64,000 nt of DNA. It comes from Clostridium sp. UBA4548 (lineage in GTDB: Bacteria; Bacillota; Clostridia; Clostridiales; Clostridiaceae). Position numbers and translations under genes: made by a program. The DNA lies in NCBI RefSeq assembly GCF_002387895.1, contig NZ_DGLI01000013.1, forward strand, positions 1 through 64,000. The letters are read 5' to 3'. Below, one piece after another: positions 17,650-27,006 of the stretch (its first letter is position 1; every line of letters starts with the position of its first letter). The notes beneath the pieces were generated by a model. It did not search any database. It had not been told where the DNA came from and worked only from the letters and a program-made list of their open reading frames with translations.

Positions 17650-20600
17650 ATGGGTGAAGATAAAAAAATAAGTCGTGGACCAAGAGGTGGAAGTGGCGGT
17701 CATGGGCCTATGGGAAGACCTGTGGAAAAGCCAAAGGATTTTAAAGGCACCTTCAGAAGATTAATTAGATATTTAAGACCCCATAAAATAAATTTAATTG
17801 TAGTTTTAATATTTGCTATTGCTAGTACTTCTTTTACAATAGCAGCACCTAAAGTTACTAGTAAAGCCATGAACAAACTTCAAAATGCGTATATGGCTCG
17901 TAAAATGCTTACTGAACTTTCAAAGGGTCAAAATGAAGCAGTGAACCAAATGAAGGATAAGATGGGCGAGGTTCAAAAGAAGGTTGTAGACCAAATTAAG
18001 GACAATATGGCTGAAGGTCAAACTAAGGCTGTGGATTCTATAACTACAAGTATGGCAGAGGCTCAAGTTAAAGCAGTAGATGAAGTTTATAAGGGAATTG
18101 CTATACAACTACACCAAGGAGTAGCTAGCGGACAAGTAACAGCAGTAGATAAAATAACTACTCAAATGGGAACAGTTCAAAAGGGGTTAGTGGCTCAGAC
18201 TCAGCAACAAATGCAACAGATGCAGCAAATGCAACAAGGTGTAGCTCAAGCACCTCAAACACAGCCACAGCAAATGGACCCTAAAACTCTTGAAGCTATG
18301 CAGAACCTAATGAAGCTTCCGATGATTGAAGCTCAAGGAAGTAGACAAGAAAAAGTTAAAACAACTCTTCAATTTATTGATGTTTTGGAAGCAATGCCAG
18401 CTAATGGACAAATAGATAAGAATTCCTTAGCAAGCACAAAAGAGTTGTTAAAGCTACCTATGCTAAATAGCGTTAGTGATCCAAACCAAAAGGTTAATAT
18501 AATTAAAAAGTTTATGAATATGGCAAAAACTATGCCTGGTGGACAAAGTTCCTCTATGCAGATGGATACAGCAACTATGAATAAGGCATTAGCTAAAATT
18601 CCAGAAATAAAAGACTTTAGCACTAGTTCAAACTCAACTTCAACAGGAACTATGGATAAAAGTGCAAAGACTTCTATGGAAAAATTATTAAAACTTCCAA
18701 TTCTTAAGGAAATACAAGATCCAAAGGAAAAGCGTGATAATTTAATTCAGCTTGTGGATATATTTAAAAATATGCCAGCTATGTCTAGTGGTAATGCAGG
18801 TACAGAGAGCAAAATTAAGCCAGAGGATATGCAAACTGTTCAAGATTTATTAGCGCTACCAGATATAAGTAGTATTACTGATGAGGCTGAAAAAACTGCT
18901 ACAGTCAGTAAACTAGTAGATATATTTAGTAAGATGCCAAAGATGAATGAAGATAGTGGAACTAGTAAAGAAAGCATGAGTCCTGAGCAGCTTAAGAATG
19001 TTCAAGATTTATTAAACCTTCCTATGATAGATACTATAACTGATCCAGAGGAAAAGACTAAGGTATTAAATCAAATGCTTACTATATTTAGCAACATGCC
19101 AGATATGGGAAGTGATACAGAAAATACAAATTCAGAAACAAAAATGGATGCTGAAGGTATAAAATCACTTCAAGAGTTCCTTGGCCTTCCAAAGCTTGAT
19201 ACATTAACAAATGCGGATGAAAAAGCTGATGTAGCTAGAAAAGTAATGGATTTAGGAAAGAAAATGCAAGGGACTATGGAGGATGCTCCAGCAAATCCAG
19301 AGGACAATATTAAGTTTACTGATGAACAAGTAGATTCAGTAATTAGTGCTATAAGAGAAACTAATGGCGAGTACGATTTTGTATACATTGGTCATATTGC
19401 GTTAATCTTAATAGGTATGTATATAATAAGTGCAATCTTTAGTTTAGTTATGGGACTTGTAATGTCGGGAGTATCTCAAAAAACAGTTCGTGACTTAAGA
19501 AGACAAGTAGATGAGAAACTTTCAAGATTACCTCTAAAATATTTTGATCTTCATGCTCATGGAGATATACTAAGCCGTGTTACCAATGATGTTGATACTA
19601 TAGCAACAACACTTCAACAGAGTTTAACACAGATAATCACATCTGTTATAACTATAGTTGGATATATCATTATGATGCTTACAATAAGTCCAATACTTAC
19701 ACTAATTGTAATAGCAACCTTACCATTATATGTAATGGCTACTGCTCTTATTGCGAAGAAATCACAAAAATACTTTGCGGTTCAGCAAAAGGAAATTGGA
19801 CTTTTAAGTGGACACGTAGAGGAAATGTACACTGGACACAAAATTGTTAAAGCTTTTGGACATGAAAAAGATTCTATAGAAGAATTTGAAGCAATAAACA
19901 ACAGACTTATGGATACAGGTTGGAAAGCACAGTTTGTTTCTGGTATTATGTTTCCATTAATGAACTTTATCAGTAATTTAGGTTATGTGGGAATAAGTAT
20001 TGTAGGGGGAATGTGGATTACTAAGAGTATTCTTGGAATCGGTGATATCCTTGCCTTTATTCAATACTCAAGATCTTTCACAATGCCAATTGTTCAAACT
20101 GCAAATATAGCTAACGTTATTCAATCGACAGTCGCTTGTGCTGAACGTGTATTCCAAATCCTTGATGAGGAAGAGGAAATTCCAGACAGTAGTGATGCAG
20201 TGGTTCTTGAAAATCCAAGAGGAGAAGTATCCTTTGACCATGTGGCCTTTAGATATAAAGAAGATGTACCACTAATTGAAGACATGAATTTACAGGTTAA
20301 ACAAGGAGATACTATAGCCATAGTTGGACCAACTGGAGCAGGTAAAACTACTCTTGTTAATCTATTGATGAGATTCTACGAAATTAATTCTGGTAGGATA
20401 AGTATTGATGGAGTTGACATAACTAATATTAAACGTAGTGAACTTCGCAAAATGTTTGGTATGGTACTTCAGGATACTTGGTTATATAATGGAACAATTA
20501 AAGAAAATATAGCTTATGGAAAAGAAGGAGCTACTATGGATGAAATTGTAATGGCAGCGAAAGCAGCCCATGCAGATCACTTCATAAGAACTCTTCCACA

Positions 20601-20958
20601 GGGTTATGATACAGTGCTTAACGAAGAAGGAACTAATATTTCTCAAGGACAAAAACAGCTTTTAACTATAGCTCGTGCAATCCTTGCAGACCCAGCAATA
20701 TTAATACTTGATGAAGCTACAAGTAGCGTTGATACAAGAACAGAAGTATTAATTCAAAAAGCTATGGCTAACTTAATGCAGGGCAGAACTAGTTTTGTAA
20801 TTGCTCACAGACTTTCTACTATTCGTGATGCAGAACTTATTTTAGTTATGAATAAGGGAACAATCATTGAAATGGGAAATCATAAAGAGTTATTAAATCA
20901 AGGTGGCTTCTATGCTGATCTTTACAACAGCCAATTTGCTGGAGAAGATGCTGTTTAA
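17650..20958 (+). CDS. ABC exporter half-transporter with giant extracytoplasmic insert
   Basis: The protein has 1102 residues, whereas family members usually have 580-750. TM1 is at about residues 48-68 and TM2 at about 580-606, so roughly 505 residues are inserted in a loop that normally faces outside and is short. Residues 94-205 are Gln/Lys-rich with a repeat of about 15 residues and could be coiled coil. Residues 220-560 hold about six or seven degenerate units of 46-56 residues marked LLxLPxx...DPxEK...FxxMP, beginning near 220, 266, 313 (short), 346, 400, 454 and 510. The rest is canonical: Walker A GPTGAGKT (893-900), ISQGQ signature and catalytic Glu1022. It should be the active-site partner of the preceding subunit. 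Its stop codon lies inside the repeat at 20955. Confidence 0.92.
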   Translation: MGEDKKISRGPRGGSGGHGPMGRPVEKPKDFKGTFRRLIRYLRPHKINLIVVLIFAIASTSFTIAAPKVTSKAMNKLQNAYMARKMLTELSKGQNEAVNQMKDKMGEVQKKVVDQIKDNMAEGQTKAVDSITTSMAEAQVKAVDEVYKGIAIQLHQGVASGQVTAVDKITTQMGTVQKGLVAQTQQQMQQMQQMQQGVAQAPQTQPQQMDPKTLEAMQNLMKLPMIEAQGSRQEKVKTTLQFIDVLEAMPANGQIDKNSLASTKELLKLPMLNSVSDPNQKVNIIKKFMNMAKTMPGGQSSSMQMDTATMNKALAKIPEIKDFSTSSNSTSTGTMDKSAKTSMEKLLKLPILKEIQDPKEKRDNLIQLVDIFKNMPAMSSGNAGTESKIKPEDMQTVQDLLALPDISSITDEAEKTATVSKLVDIFSKMPKMNEDSGTSKESMSPEQLKNVQDLLNLPMIDTITDPEEKTKVLNQMLTIFSNMPDMGSDTENTNSETKMDAEGIKSLQEFLGLPKLDTLTNADEKADVARKVMDLGKKMQGTMEDAPANPEDNIKFTDEQVDSVISAIRETNGEYDFVYIGHIALILIGMYIISAIFSLVMGLVMSGVSQKTVRDLRRQVDEKLSRLPLKYFDLHAHGDILSRVTNDVDTIATTLQQSLTQIITSVITIVGYIIMMLTISPILTLIVIATLPLYVMATALIAKKSQKYFAVQQKEIGLLSGHVEEMYTGHKIVKAFGHEKDSIEEFEAINNRLMDTGWKAQFVSGIMFPLMNFISNLGYVGISIVGGMWITKSILGIGDILAFIQYSRSFTMPIVQTANIANVIQSTVACAERVFQILDEEEEIPDSSDAVVLENPRGEVSFDHVAFRYKEDVPLIEDMNLQVKQGDTIAIVGPTGAGKTTLVNLLMRFYEINSGRISIDGVDITNIKRSELRKMFGMVLQDTWLYNGTIKENIAYGKEGATMDEIVMAAKAAHADHFIRTLPQGYDTVLNEEGTNISQGQKQLLTIARAILADPAILILDEATSSVDTRTEVLIQKAMANLMQGRTSFVIAHRLSTIRDAELILVMNKGTIIEMGNHKELLNQGGFYADLYNSQFAGEDAV

Positions 20959-21061
20959 CAACATTTTGGAAGCTTCAAGTCTACCATATTCTAAAGTGGC
21001 AATTGCTCAGCCTAGATAAGTTGCTTTGGTAGCACTGAAAATCTGCTTCCAAAGTTGTTAA
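20955..21061 (+). repeat. 107-bp structured repeat, copy A
   Basis: It begins TTAACAAC and ends GTTGTTAA. The ends pair as AACAACATTTTGGAAGC with GCTTCCAAAGTTGTT, and an inner stem pairs CTACCA with TGGTAG. Copies of almost the same length lie at 38548 and 41566. The first 27 bases and the centre (CAGCCTAGATAAGTT) are the most conserved parts. The element supplies the stop codon of the ABC exporter gene. It could be a small mobile repeat or a structured RNA. Confidence 0.8.
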
Positions 21062-21432
21062 CAAAATGAACTTGTTCATTATTAAAAAAATAATCCTATA
21101 GATATAGTTAAAATAATGTATAGAAACTGCTGATAGATTGATTGTCAGCAGTTTTTTTATATACAAAAATGTATTATGTAAATACTAAAATGAAGCAGAT
21201 TAATGATTAGTGAAAACACATGTTCAAAAACAATTCTCAAGCTCATGTTTAGTTTGAAATATGTAGTAAACTATTGTCATACATAAAAAGGAAATAAAAG
21301 TATCTTAGAGAATATAATTGCAAAGAAGATAAATAAATAAAGATAAATATTGATATAGAAAATAAAAATTAATATTTAATTTTTATGTGAGATTAGAATA
21401 CATAAAGCATTGAAAAAACAGGGGGGAGCTAC
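21062..21432. other. Non-coding stretch before the GNAT gene
   Basis: Apart from the bidirectional hairpin at 21124-21158, this AT-rich stretch shows no reading frame or structure that I can support. Confidence 0.45.
21124..21158 (+). terminator. Terminator after the ABC exporter operon
   Basis: ACTGCTGA (21126-21133) pairs with TCAGCAGT (21145-21152), followed by TTTTTT. Confidence 0.8.
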
Positions 21433-21879
21433 ATGGAAAATCTAATAATTAGGCAATGTACCTATAATGAATTGGATCATGTTATTGCCTTACAAGAGGA
21501 ATGGGCTAAGGATGATATAACCTACGGATTTACACCAGCTAATAAGAAATATCTTTCTGAAAGGCTAGGAAAGTACTTTTTAGTTGCTGAAGTGCAAGAG
21601 AATATCATTGGTTTTGTAAGTGGAGTAATAAATAAAGCTAAGAATATGACAATATTCAGTGATGGAGAATTATATATTGAAATAGAAGATATATATGTGT
21701 CAAAAAACAATAGGGGACAAGGGATTGGGAATATTCTTTTAAATAAGGTGTTAGAAGTTTCAAAGGAAAATGGTATTGAGAGATCCTTACTTTATTCATC
21801 AACTAAGAACATGGAAAGCATCATAAAGTTTTATAAGAATCACGATTATAAAACTTGGTGTATACAAATGTTCAAATAA
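21433..21879 (+). CDS. GNAT-family N-acetyltransferase
   Basis: The 148-residue single-domain GNAT protein has the acetyl-CoA loop NNRGQGIGNILLNKVLE in its second half and a C-terminal strand ending in a YKTWC segment. GGGGGG precedes the ATG. The substrate cannot be read from the sequence. It lies just before a MerR gene on the same strand, with 70 bases between them. Confidence 0.82.
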   Translation: MENLIIRQCTYNELDHVIALQEEWAKDDITYGFTPANKKYLSERLGKYFLVAEVQENIIGFVSGVINKAKNMTIFSDGELYIEIEDIYVSKNNRGQGIGNILLNKVLEVSKENGIERSLLYSSTKNMESIIKFYKNHDYKTWCIQMFK

Positions 21880-21885
21880 AAAATC

Positions 21886-21899
21886 ACCTTAGGTAAGGT
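21886..21899. promoter_or_regulatory. Inverted repeat before the MerR gene
   Basis: ACCTT-AGGT-AAGGT forms a short perfect dyad between the GNAT and MerR genes. It could be the regulator's own operator or a weak hairpin. It has no U-tail on the plus strand, so I do not call it a terminator. Confidence 0.35.
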
Positions 21900-21949
21900 A
21901 TTGCTTGTTACGTGGCGTAGTATGATAAATTAAAGTTGAGGTGATAGAT

Positions 21950-22669
21950 ATGAAGGAAACATTTTCAACTGGAGACATTGCAAAATTATGTAATGTTAGT
22001 GTTAGAACTGTGCAGTATTATGATAAGGAAGGAATACTAGGTCCTTCTGAACTAAGCGAAGGTGGAAGAAGAATATATTCTGAAGAAGACCTAAGGAAAT
22101 TTCGATGTATTTGCCTTTATAAAGCTCTAGGCTTTTCCTTAGGAGAAATAAAAGAGGTTATGAATTCAGAAAATAGTTATAGCCTTTTAGATGAAATAAT
22201 TGCAAACCAACTAACTAAAATTGATAAGGAAATTTTGGCATTAGAAAAAACAAGAAAGCAACTAAGTGTGATTTCAGAAGAATTTAGGGAAACAGGAAAA
22301 GTAAAAGTTAGGAGCATAGAAGAAATGGATACATTGGTATCAAAGAAAAATCTCCACAAAAAAACTGATGTAATGACCTATATATTTTTAGCATGTTATT
22401 TACTCTTACTTTTTACTGGATTTCCAGCCGCGATATCAATTGGTGGTATTACACCATTTATTATGGTAGTAATAACAATGGTATTATTATTTGGTTTAAT
22501 TTATTATCATAGTAAGGTTAACTCTTATGTTTGCCCAAAATGTGAAAGTAAGTTTTCAATTAGCTTTTCGAGGGATATGTTTTCACTAAATGGAGGCAAA
22601 AATGGAAAATATCTTAAATGTCCTAATTGCAAGCATAAAGGTTGGTTTAAAGAAACTTATGTAGACTAA
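21950..22669 (+). CDS. Membrane-anchored MerR-like regulator with C-terminal zinc ribbon
   Basis: The 239-residue protein has an N-terminal MerR winged helix (STGDIAKLCNVSVRTVQYYD) and a coiled dimerisation helix to about residue 125. Two adjacent hydrophobic segments (about 140-160 and 165-185) follow, then a cytoplasmic-looking tail with Cys195-x2-Cys198 and Cys224-x2-Cys227, a zinc ribbon. ATG 21950 is chosen because GAGGTG lies 6 bases before it; GTG 21941 overlaps that site. A MerR protein tethered to the membrane could sense envelope or metal stress. No target gene is evident. Confidence 0.82.
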   Translation: MKETFSTGDIAKLCNVSVRTVQYYDKEGILGPSELSEGGRRIYSEEDLRKFRCICLYKALGFSLGEIKEVMNSENSYSLLDEIIANQLTKIDKEILALEKTRKQLSVISEEFRETGKVKVRSIEEMDTLVSKKNLHKKTDVMTYIFLACYLLLLFTGFPAAISIGGITPFIMVVITMVLLFGLIYYHSKVNSYVCPKCESKFSISFSRDMFSLNGGKNGKYLKCPNCKHKGWFKETYVD

Positions 22670-22843
22670 GTATTGCTGGCTATACAAAGTTTTGCAATTT
22701 GTTTTTTAGAAAAGAATAAAAGAAGCTTAGTAATTGTTATGATATTGATAAAGGTAAAATATAATTATTCATAAAGTAAAAGATATAAGCGGGGTTTTGC
22801 TTTATATTTAGTAAAGCATCAATAAATACACGGGGGAGAGAAA

Positions 22844-23152
22844 ATGGAAAGATTTTATAAGATGGTGGAGGGAAGCTTCAAGCGTTTTCCAGAAGGAGTA
22901 GAGCCTTTTCAGATGGTTACAAGATTATTAGAAGAGTGTGGTGAGGTTGCAAGTGAAGTTAATCACTTTGAAGCTAGTGGTGTAAAAAGATTAAAGTATG
23001 GTGAACCAAGTAAGGCTGCTTTAGCTGGGGAAATACGACAAGCCATGGTAGCTTTAATGCAAATAGCAGTGTACTATTCGGCTCAAGAGGAATTAGAAAA
23101 GTCAATGAATGAATCACTAAAGAGAATGAAAGATGAAAATCTTATTGATTAG
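22844..23152 (+). CDS. MazG-like nucleotide pyrophosphohydrolase
   Basis: The 102-residue all-helical protein carries the metal-binding motif LLEECGEVASEVNH with Glu30, Glu31 and Glu34 and a later acidic/basic helix, as in the MazG-like family that hydrolyses nucleoside triphosphates. It is the length of a single domain. GGGGGAGAG precedes the ATG. It appears to be a single-gene unit. Confidence 0.72.
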   Translation: MERFYKMVEGSFKRFPEGVEPFQMVTRLLEECGEVASEVNHFEASGVKRLKYGEPSKAALAGEIRQAMVALMQIAVYYSAQEELEKSMNESLKRMKDENLID

Positions 23153-23364
23153 TTGAGTTATATATTATAATGTAGGTGGACTATTTTAAATGGCCCATCT
23201 TATTTGTTATACAGCAAATTTAAAAAATTTTACTTCAAGAAGTGCATGTAAGTTAACAGTTTAAACACAGGAAAGTTAAACTTAACAAAAGAATATAAAT
23301 GATTAAATAACAGGTATGAAGTTGAACAAGTCTAATTCAAATGATAATATTAGATTAAAAAACT
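23153..23364. other. Non-coding stretch before repeat D1
   Basis: AT-rich sequence with no reading frame, RNA or clear hairpin that I can support. Confidence 0.4.
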
Positions 23365-23433
23365 AAGGCATCTTCAAAAAAATAAGTAAATATAACTCAA
23401 CGTATCCTTCACAGCTTTGAGTTGTTATTTATT
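23365..23433 (+). repeat. Short intergenic repeat, copy D1 (internally deleted form)
   Basis: The left end AAGGCATCTTCAAA and the right end (about 45 bases around CTTCACAGCTTTGAGTTGTT) match the two ends of a longer copy at 61663-61810. D1 lacks the middle of about 80 bases. The ends are partly inverted (AATAAGT against ACTTGTTATT in the longer copy), as in a miniature mobile element. Confidence 0.6.
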
Positions 23434-23475
23434 TTCAGGTGCTAATGAACTGTTAAAAAATGAGGTGTAAAAACT

Positions 23476-24360
23476 ATGAAATCTTTAGATAATAATATAA
23501 ATAGTAATATGCAAAGAGCTTCTTTTGATTTTAATCGTGATAGTTTAAGAGTAGATTGTGAAAAGTGCTTTGGCCTTTGCTGTGTAGCTTTATATTTTTC
23601 GGCTTCTGAAGGCTTTCCAGAAAATAAAGATGCTGGAAAGCCCTGTATAAATCTACAACAGAACTTTCAATGTAAGGTTCATAAAGAACTAACACAGAAG
23701 GGACTAAAGGGTTGCGTAGCCTATGATTGCTTTGGAGCAGGTCAAAAGGTTGCTCAAGTAACTTACAAGGGAGAACATTGGAGAAAAAGTCCAGAGTCTG
23801 CAGATGAGATGTTTCAGGTATTCCTAATACAAAGGCAGCTTCATGAAATGCTTTGGTATCTAATGGATGGACTTAAATTTCAGGAAAATCATGTGATTCA
23901 AGAGAAACTTAGGGATATTATAAGTAAAACAGAAGAATTAACTAATCTTAGTGCAGAAAAGCTTTTAGTTTTAGATATGGTTCCACATCGAATGGCAGTT
24001 AATTCACTGCTAAAAGAAACCAGCCAAATGGTGAGAAAAAAAGTTAGAGGAAGCAATAATAATCCTCTTGGGCGTAAAAAGGTTTTTGGTGGAGGATTAA
24101 ATCTTATGGGAGCAGATCTTACAAAAAAAGACTTAAGAGGTCAAGATTTAAGTGGAGCCTTTTTAATTGCTGCAGACCTAAGAGGAACAGATTTAACAGG
24201 TGCTGACCTTATAGGTGCAGATCTAAGAGACGCAGATTTACGAGGAGCAAACCTAACTAATTGTATATTTTTAACTCAAGGACAAATTAATAGTGCAAAA
24301 GGTGATTTAACTACAAAATTACCAGAGGCTCTTTTGGTGCCAACACACTGGAAAAAATAA
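23476..24360 (+). CDS. Pentapeptide-repeat protein with cysteine-rich N-terminal domain
   Basis: The 294-residue protein has an N-terminal segment rich in cysteines (CEKCFGLCC, then single cysteines to CVAYDCFG, about residues 28-95) that may bind metal. A helical middle follows, then about ten pentapeptide repeats of the A(D/N)LxG type from about residue 210 to 265, which fold as a right-handed quadrilateral helix. Some pentapeptide proteins protect DNA gyrase (Qnr type), but nothing here shows that. GAGGTG precedes the ATG. It is followed by a terminator. Confidence 0.82.
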   Translation: MKSLDNNINSNMQRASFDFNRDSLRVDCEKCFGLCCVALYFSASEGFPENKDAGKPCINLQQNFQCKVHKELTQKGLKGCVAYDCFGAGQKVAQVTYKGEHWRKSPESADEMFQVFLIQRQLHEMLWYLMDGLKFQENHVIQEKLRDIISKTEELTNLSAEKLLVLDMVPHRMAVNSLLKETSQMVRKKVRGSNNNPLGRKKVFGGGLNLMGADLTKKDLRGQDLSGAFLIAADLRGTDLTGADLIGADLRDADLRGANLTNCIFLTQGQINSAKGDLTTKLPEALLVPTHWKK

Positions 24361-24372
24361 AATGTTTTATAA

Positions 24373-24418
24373 AAATGAGAAGATTCACAGATTCAGTCAT
24401 GATTTTTCTCATTTTTTC
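24373..24418 (+). terminator. Terminator after the pentapeptide gene
   Basis: AAATGAGAA (24373-24381) pairs with TTCTCATTT, followed by further T residues; the loop is long. Confidence 0.6.
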
Positions 24419-24441
24419 ATTAACTTAAGGGAGGAATTAAA

Positions 24442-24759
24442 ATGATTATCCAATGGATATTCTTATGTATTATAGTTTGCTTTTTAGCTTTTTCATACAT
24501 TAAACAGTTTTCACTTAAATCAAGGCTCACTTTTCTTGTAACAGTTTTTGTAGTATCCCTAATTTTAGCTTTACTGATTCCTATATTTAAAATTTCTATT
24601 ATTACGCTGTTAGCACTATTCTTTATTGAAAACATATGGCTTTTATTAGCTTTGGTGCTATTTATAGATATGATAATAGGAAAGAAAAACAAAGTGACAA
24701 TGATTGTTTTAGCAATTGTGTGCCTAACTATATATTTTTATCTTCGTACTATGATTTAA
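24442..24759 (+). CDS. Small hydrophobic membrane protein of unknown function
   Basis: This is a 105-residue protein, nearly all hydrophobic, with about four membrane segments and no recognisable motif. GGGAGG lies 7 bases before the ATG, which supports this strand over the overlapping open frame on the other strand. Confidence 0.65.
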   Translation: MIIQWIFLCIIVCFLAFSYIKQFSLKSRLTFLVTVFVVSLILALLIPIFKISIITLLALFFIENIWLLLALVLFIDMIIGKKNKVTMIVLAIVCLTIYFYLRTMI

Positions 24760-24924
24760 TAAAAAGTTTTGTAAGACTTTAATTTCTTGGTGTAGAAAAA
24801 AGAAAAGTTAAAGATTAATTACTTTTTTAAAAGGAATCACGAAAAGTTATTCTTAGACCTGAATCTTAATAAATATAATAAGAAACAATTTACTCTTATG
24901 TAAATCTGATTGAGCATAAGGGAA

Positions 24925-24965
24925 AAACAGAGTTACTCAAATTATCATTTTGAGTAACTCTGTTT
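24925..24965. terminator. Strong terminator after the ABC-F gene
   Basis: Perfect 17-bp arms (24925-24941 and 24949-24965) surround a 7-base loop. Read on the minus strand it follows the ABC-F stop and is trailed by TTTTT. Confidence 0.88.
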
Positions 24966-24971
24966 CAATTT

Positions 24972-26891
24972 TTAATTAGCTTCACTATTAGAGTTTATCC
25001 ATTCAGAAAGCAAATCTTCCAACTGTTCACTTAATTCTTCTTTTTTAGCATAAAGCTTGGCAAGCTCTTCATAATTATAGGCGCAGTTATCCATAAGATT
25101 ATGAATTTCACGAAGCTCTTCTTCTAAGAATTTAATGCTATGATCCAGTTTTTCCATATGGAAGTTTGATTTTTTAGAATTATTATCTGGCTTCATAGTT
25201 GGTTTTTTTGACATAACTTTCTTAGTTATGTCACTGTCAACTGACTTGGATAGTAATAATTGGAGTTTGCTGTTTTTATAAAAATCATAGTTGCCAGAGT
25301 AACTTACCAGTTTATTGTCCTCCAGGGCAATTATTCTATCACAGACTTTATTTATAAAATACCTATCATGGGATATAAAAAATATAGTGCCATTAAAATC
25401 CTCTAGTGCAGTTTCTAAGGTTTCAATTGACTCAATATCAAGATGGTTAGTTGGTTCATCAAGTATGAGTAGATTTATCGCATCATATAGAAGCATGCTT
25501 AGCTTAAGCCTAACCTTCTCACCACCAGATAAGTGTTTTACCTTTTGATAAACAGTTTTTCCAAAGAACATAAACTTAGAAAGATATTCCCTAGCTTTTC
25601 CCTCCAGAATATTTCTATCTTCTCTAAAGCATTCAATAACTGTACAATCTTCATTACTAAAAGTAATTTCCTGTGGTAAATAGGCATGTTTTACATTAGC
25701 TCCTATTTCTAAAATTCCACTATCCATATTCATGTTACCTAAAAGCATTTTTAAAAATGTAGTTTTGCCACTACCATTAGGACCTATGAGAGCTACTCTT
25801 TCACCGTAGTAAATGTTTAACTCAGCTTTACTTAATATAACTTTATCATTAAAGCTCTTACAGATTTTAGAACCTTTTATCACATTAGAGCCTGACCTTT
25901 CTGTATCCTTAAAATCAAATTTAATGTTTTGTTTTTTAAATACTGGTTTATCAATCTTATCAAGTTTATCTAACTTTTTTTGAATACTTGCAGCCCTAGT
26001 ATAATGTTCCCAAGACCTAAGTCTTTTAACGGCACTTTCCATAGCTTTTATTTTGCTTTGCTGATCTTTGTAATCCTTAAATTGCTCCAGCATATTATCT
26101 TCTTTTTGACTAACATAGTCAGAATAATTCCCATCATACTGTGTATTTTGTTTATTTTCAATTTCAATAACCTTGGTCACCACATTATCTAAGAAGTACC
26201 TATCGTGGGAAACAACCATAACAATGCCATTGTAATTTCTAAGATATCCTTCAAGCCATTCTATAGAATCCATATCCAAATGATTTGTAGGTTCATCAAG
26301 AAGTAAAATATCAGGGTTTTCTAAAAGTATTTTTCCAAGACTTACTGTGGTTTTTTCTCCACCACTTAAAATATTAAAGTCCTTGTTTAAGAAAGCATCA
26401 TCAAATTTTAACCCCTTGCATATCTTACTTAATTTCTCCTCTATATCATAGCCGCCTTTAGTGATATACACCTCTTGGAGGTCACTATACCGTTTTAATA
26501 CTCTCTCGAGCTCTTCTCCTTCTAGAGTAGACATAGTATTTTCCAGTTCTCTAAGATTTTTTTCAATGGTATAAACTTCTTCAAAGGCAGATTTTAAAAT
26601 ATGAATAACCTTTAAGTTTCCAGCATACTCTGGAAGTTGATTAAGATATCCAACAGTAACTCCCTTAGGAATTTTAATCCAGCCTTTTAGCCTGCCATCA
26701 CGTGAATCTAATCTATCATCTCTATCCATTGGTTCTATGCCAGCTAGTAGTTTTAAAATAGTGCTTTTTCCGCAACCATTCCTACCTACAAGGGCAACTC
26801 TTTCTTTATCATATACAGTAAAAGTTATATTATTTAATACTAAATTATCTCCAAATCTTTTCATAATACGATACATTGTAAATTCAATCAT
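24972..26891 (-). CDS. ABC-F family ATPase, possible ribosome-protection antibiotic resistance factor
   Basis: The 639-residue protein has two ATPase domains and no membrane segment, the mark of ABC-F translation factors. Domain 1 has Walker A GRNGCGKST, signature LSGGEKTTVSLG and Walker B LLLDEPTNHLD. A charged linker of about 70 residues follows, then domain 2 with GPNGSGKTT, LSGGEKVRLKLS and LLILDEPTNHLD. The last 100 residues form a coiled tail as in YdiF-like proteins. Housekeeping and resistance ABC-F proteins are hard to tell apart by sequence. The leader peptide and terminator upstream point to inducible antibiotic resistance. Confidence 0.9.
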   Translation of the reverse strand: MIEFTMYRIMKRFGDNLVLNNITFTVYDKERVALVGRNGCGKSTILKLLAGIEPMDRDDRLDSRDGRLKGWIKIPKGVTVGYLNQLPEYAGNLKVIHILKSAFEEVYTIEKNLRELENTMSTLEGEELERVLKRYSDLQEVYITKGGYDIEEKLSKICKGLKFDDAFLNKDFNILSGGEKTTVSLGKILLENPDILLLDEPTNHLDMDSIEWLEGYLRNYNGIVMVVSHDRYFLDNVVTKVIEIENKQNTQYDGNYSDYVSQKEDNMLEQFKDYKDQQSKIKAMESAVKRLRSWEHYTRAASIQKKLDKLDKIDKPVFKKQNIKFDFKDTERSGSNVIKGSKICKSFNDKVILSKAELNIYYGERVALIGPNGSGKTTFLKMLLGNMNMDSGILEIGANVKHAYLPQEITFSNEDCTVIECFREDRNILEGKAREYLSKFMFFGKTVYQKVKHLSGGEKVRLKLSMLLYDAINLLILDEPTNHLDIESIETLETALEDFNGTIFFISHDRYFINKVCDRIIALEDNKLVSYSGNYDFYKNSKLQLLLSKSVDSDITKKVMSKKPTMKPDNNSKKSNFHMEKLDHSIKFLEEELREIHNLMDNCAYNYEELAKLYAKKEELSEQLEDLLSEWINSNSEAN

Positions 26892-27006
26892 CTATAATTC
26901 CTCATCTCATAAAATAATAATCCAAATACTTAAGGCAATTATTAGATAACTTACTACCTTCTAAGGGGTATCCAAGAAGCCTAAAAAGGTTTAATAAAAA
27001 ATCTAT

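Noticed and set aside
24420..24692. A 90-codon minus-strand frame opposite the small membrane protein
   Set aside because: The plus-strand frame has a good ribosome binding site and a coherent membrane-protein pattern; the minus frame has neither.
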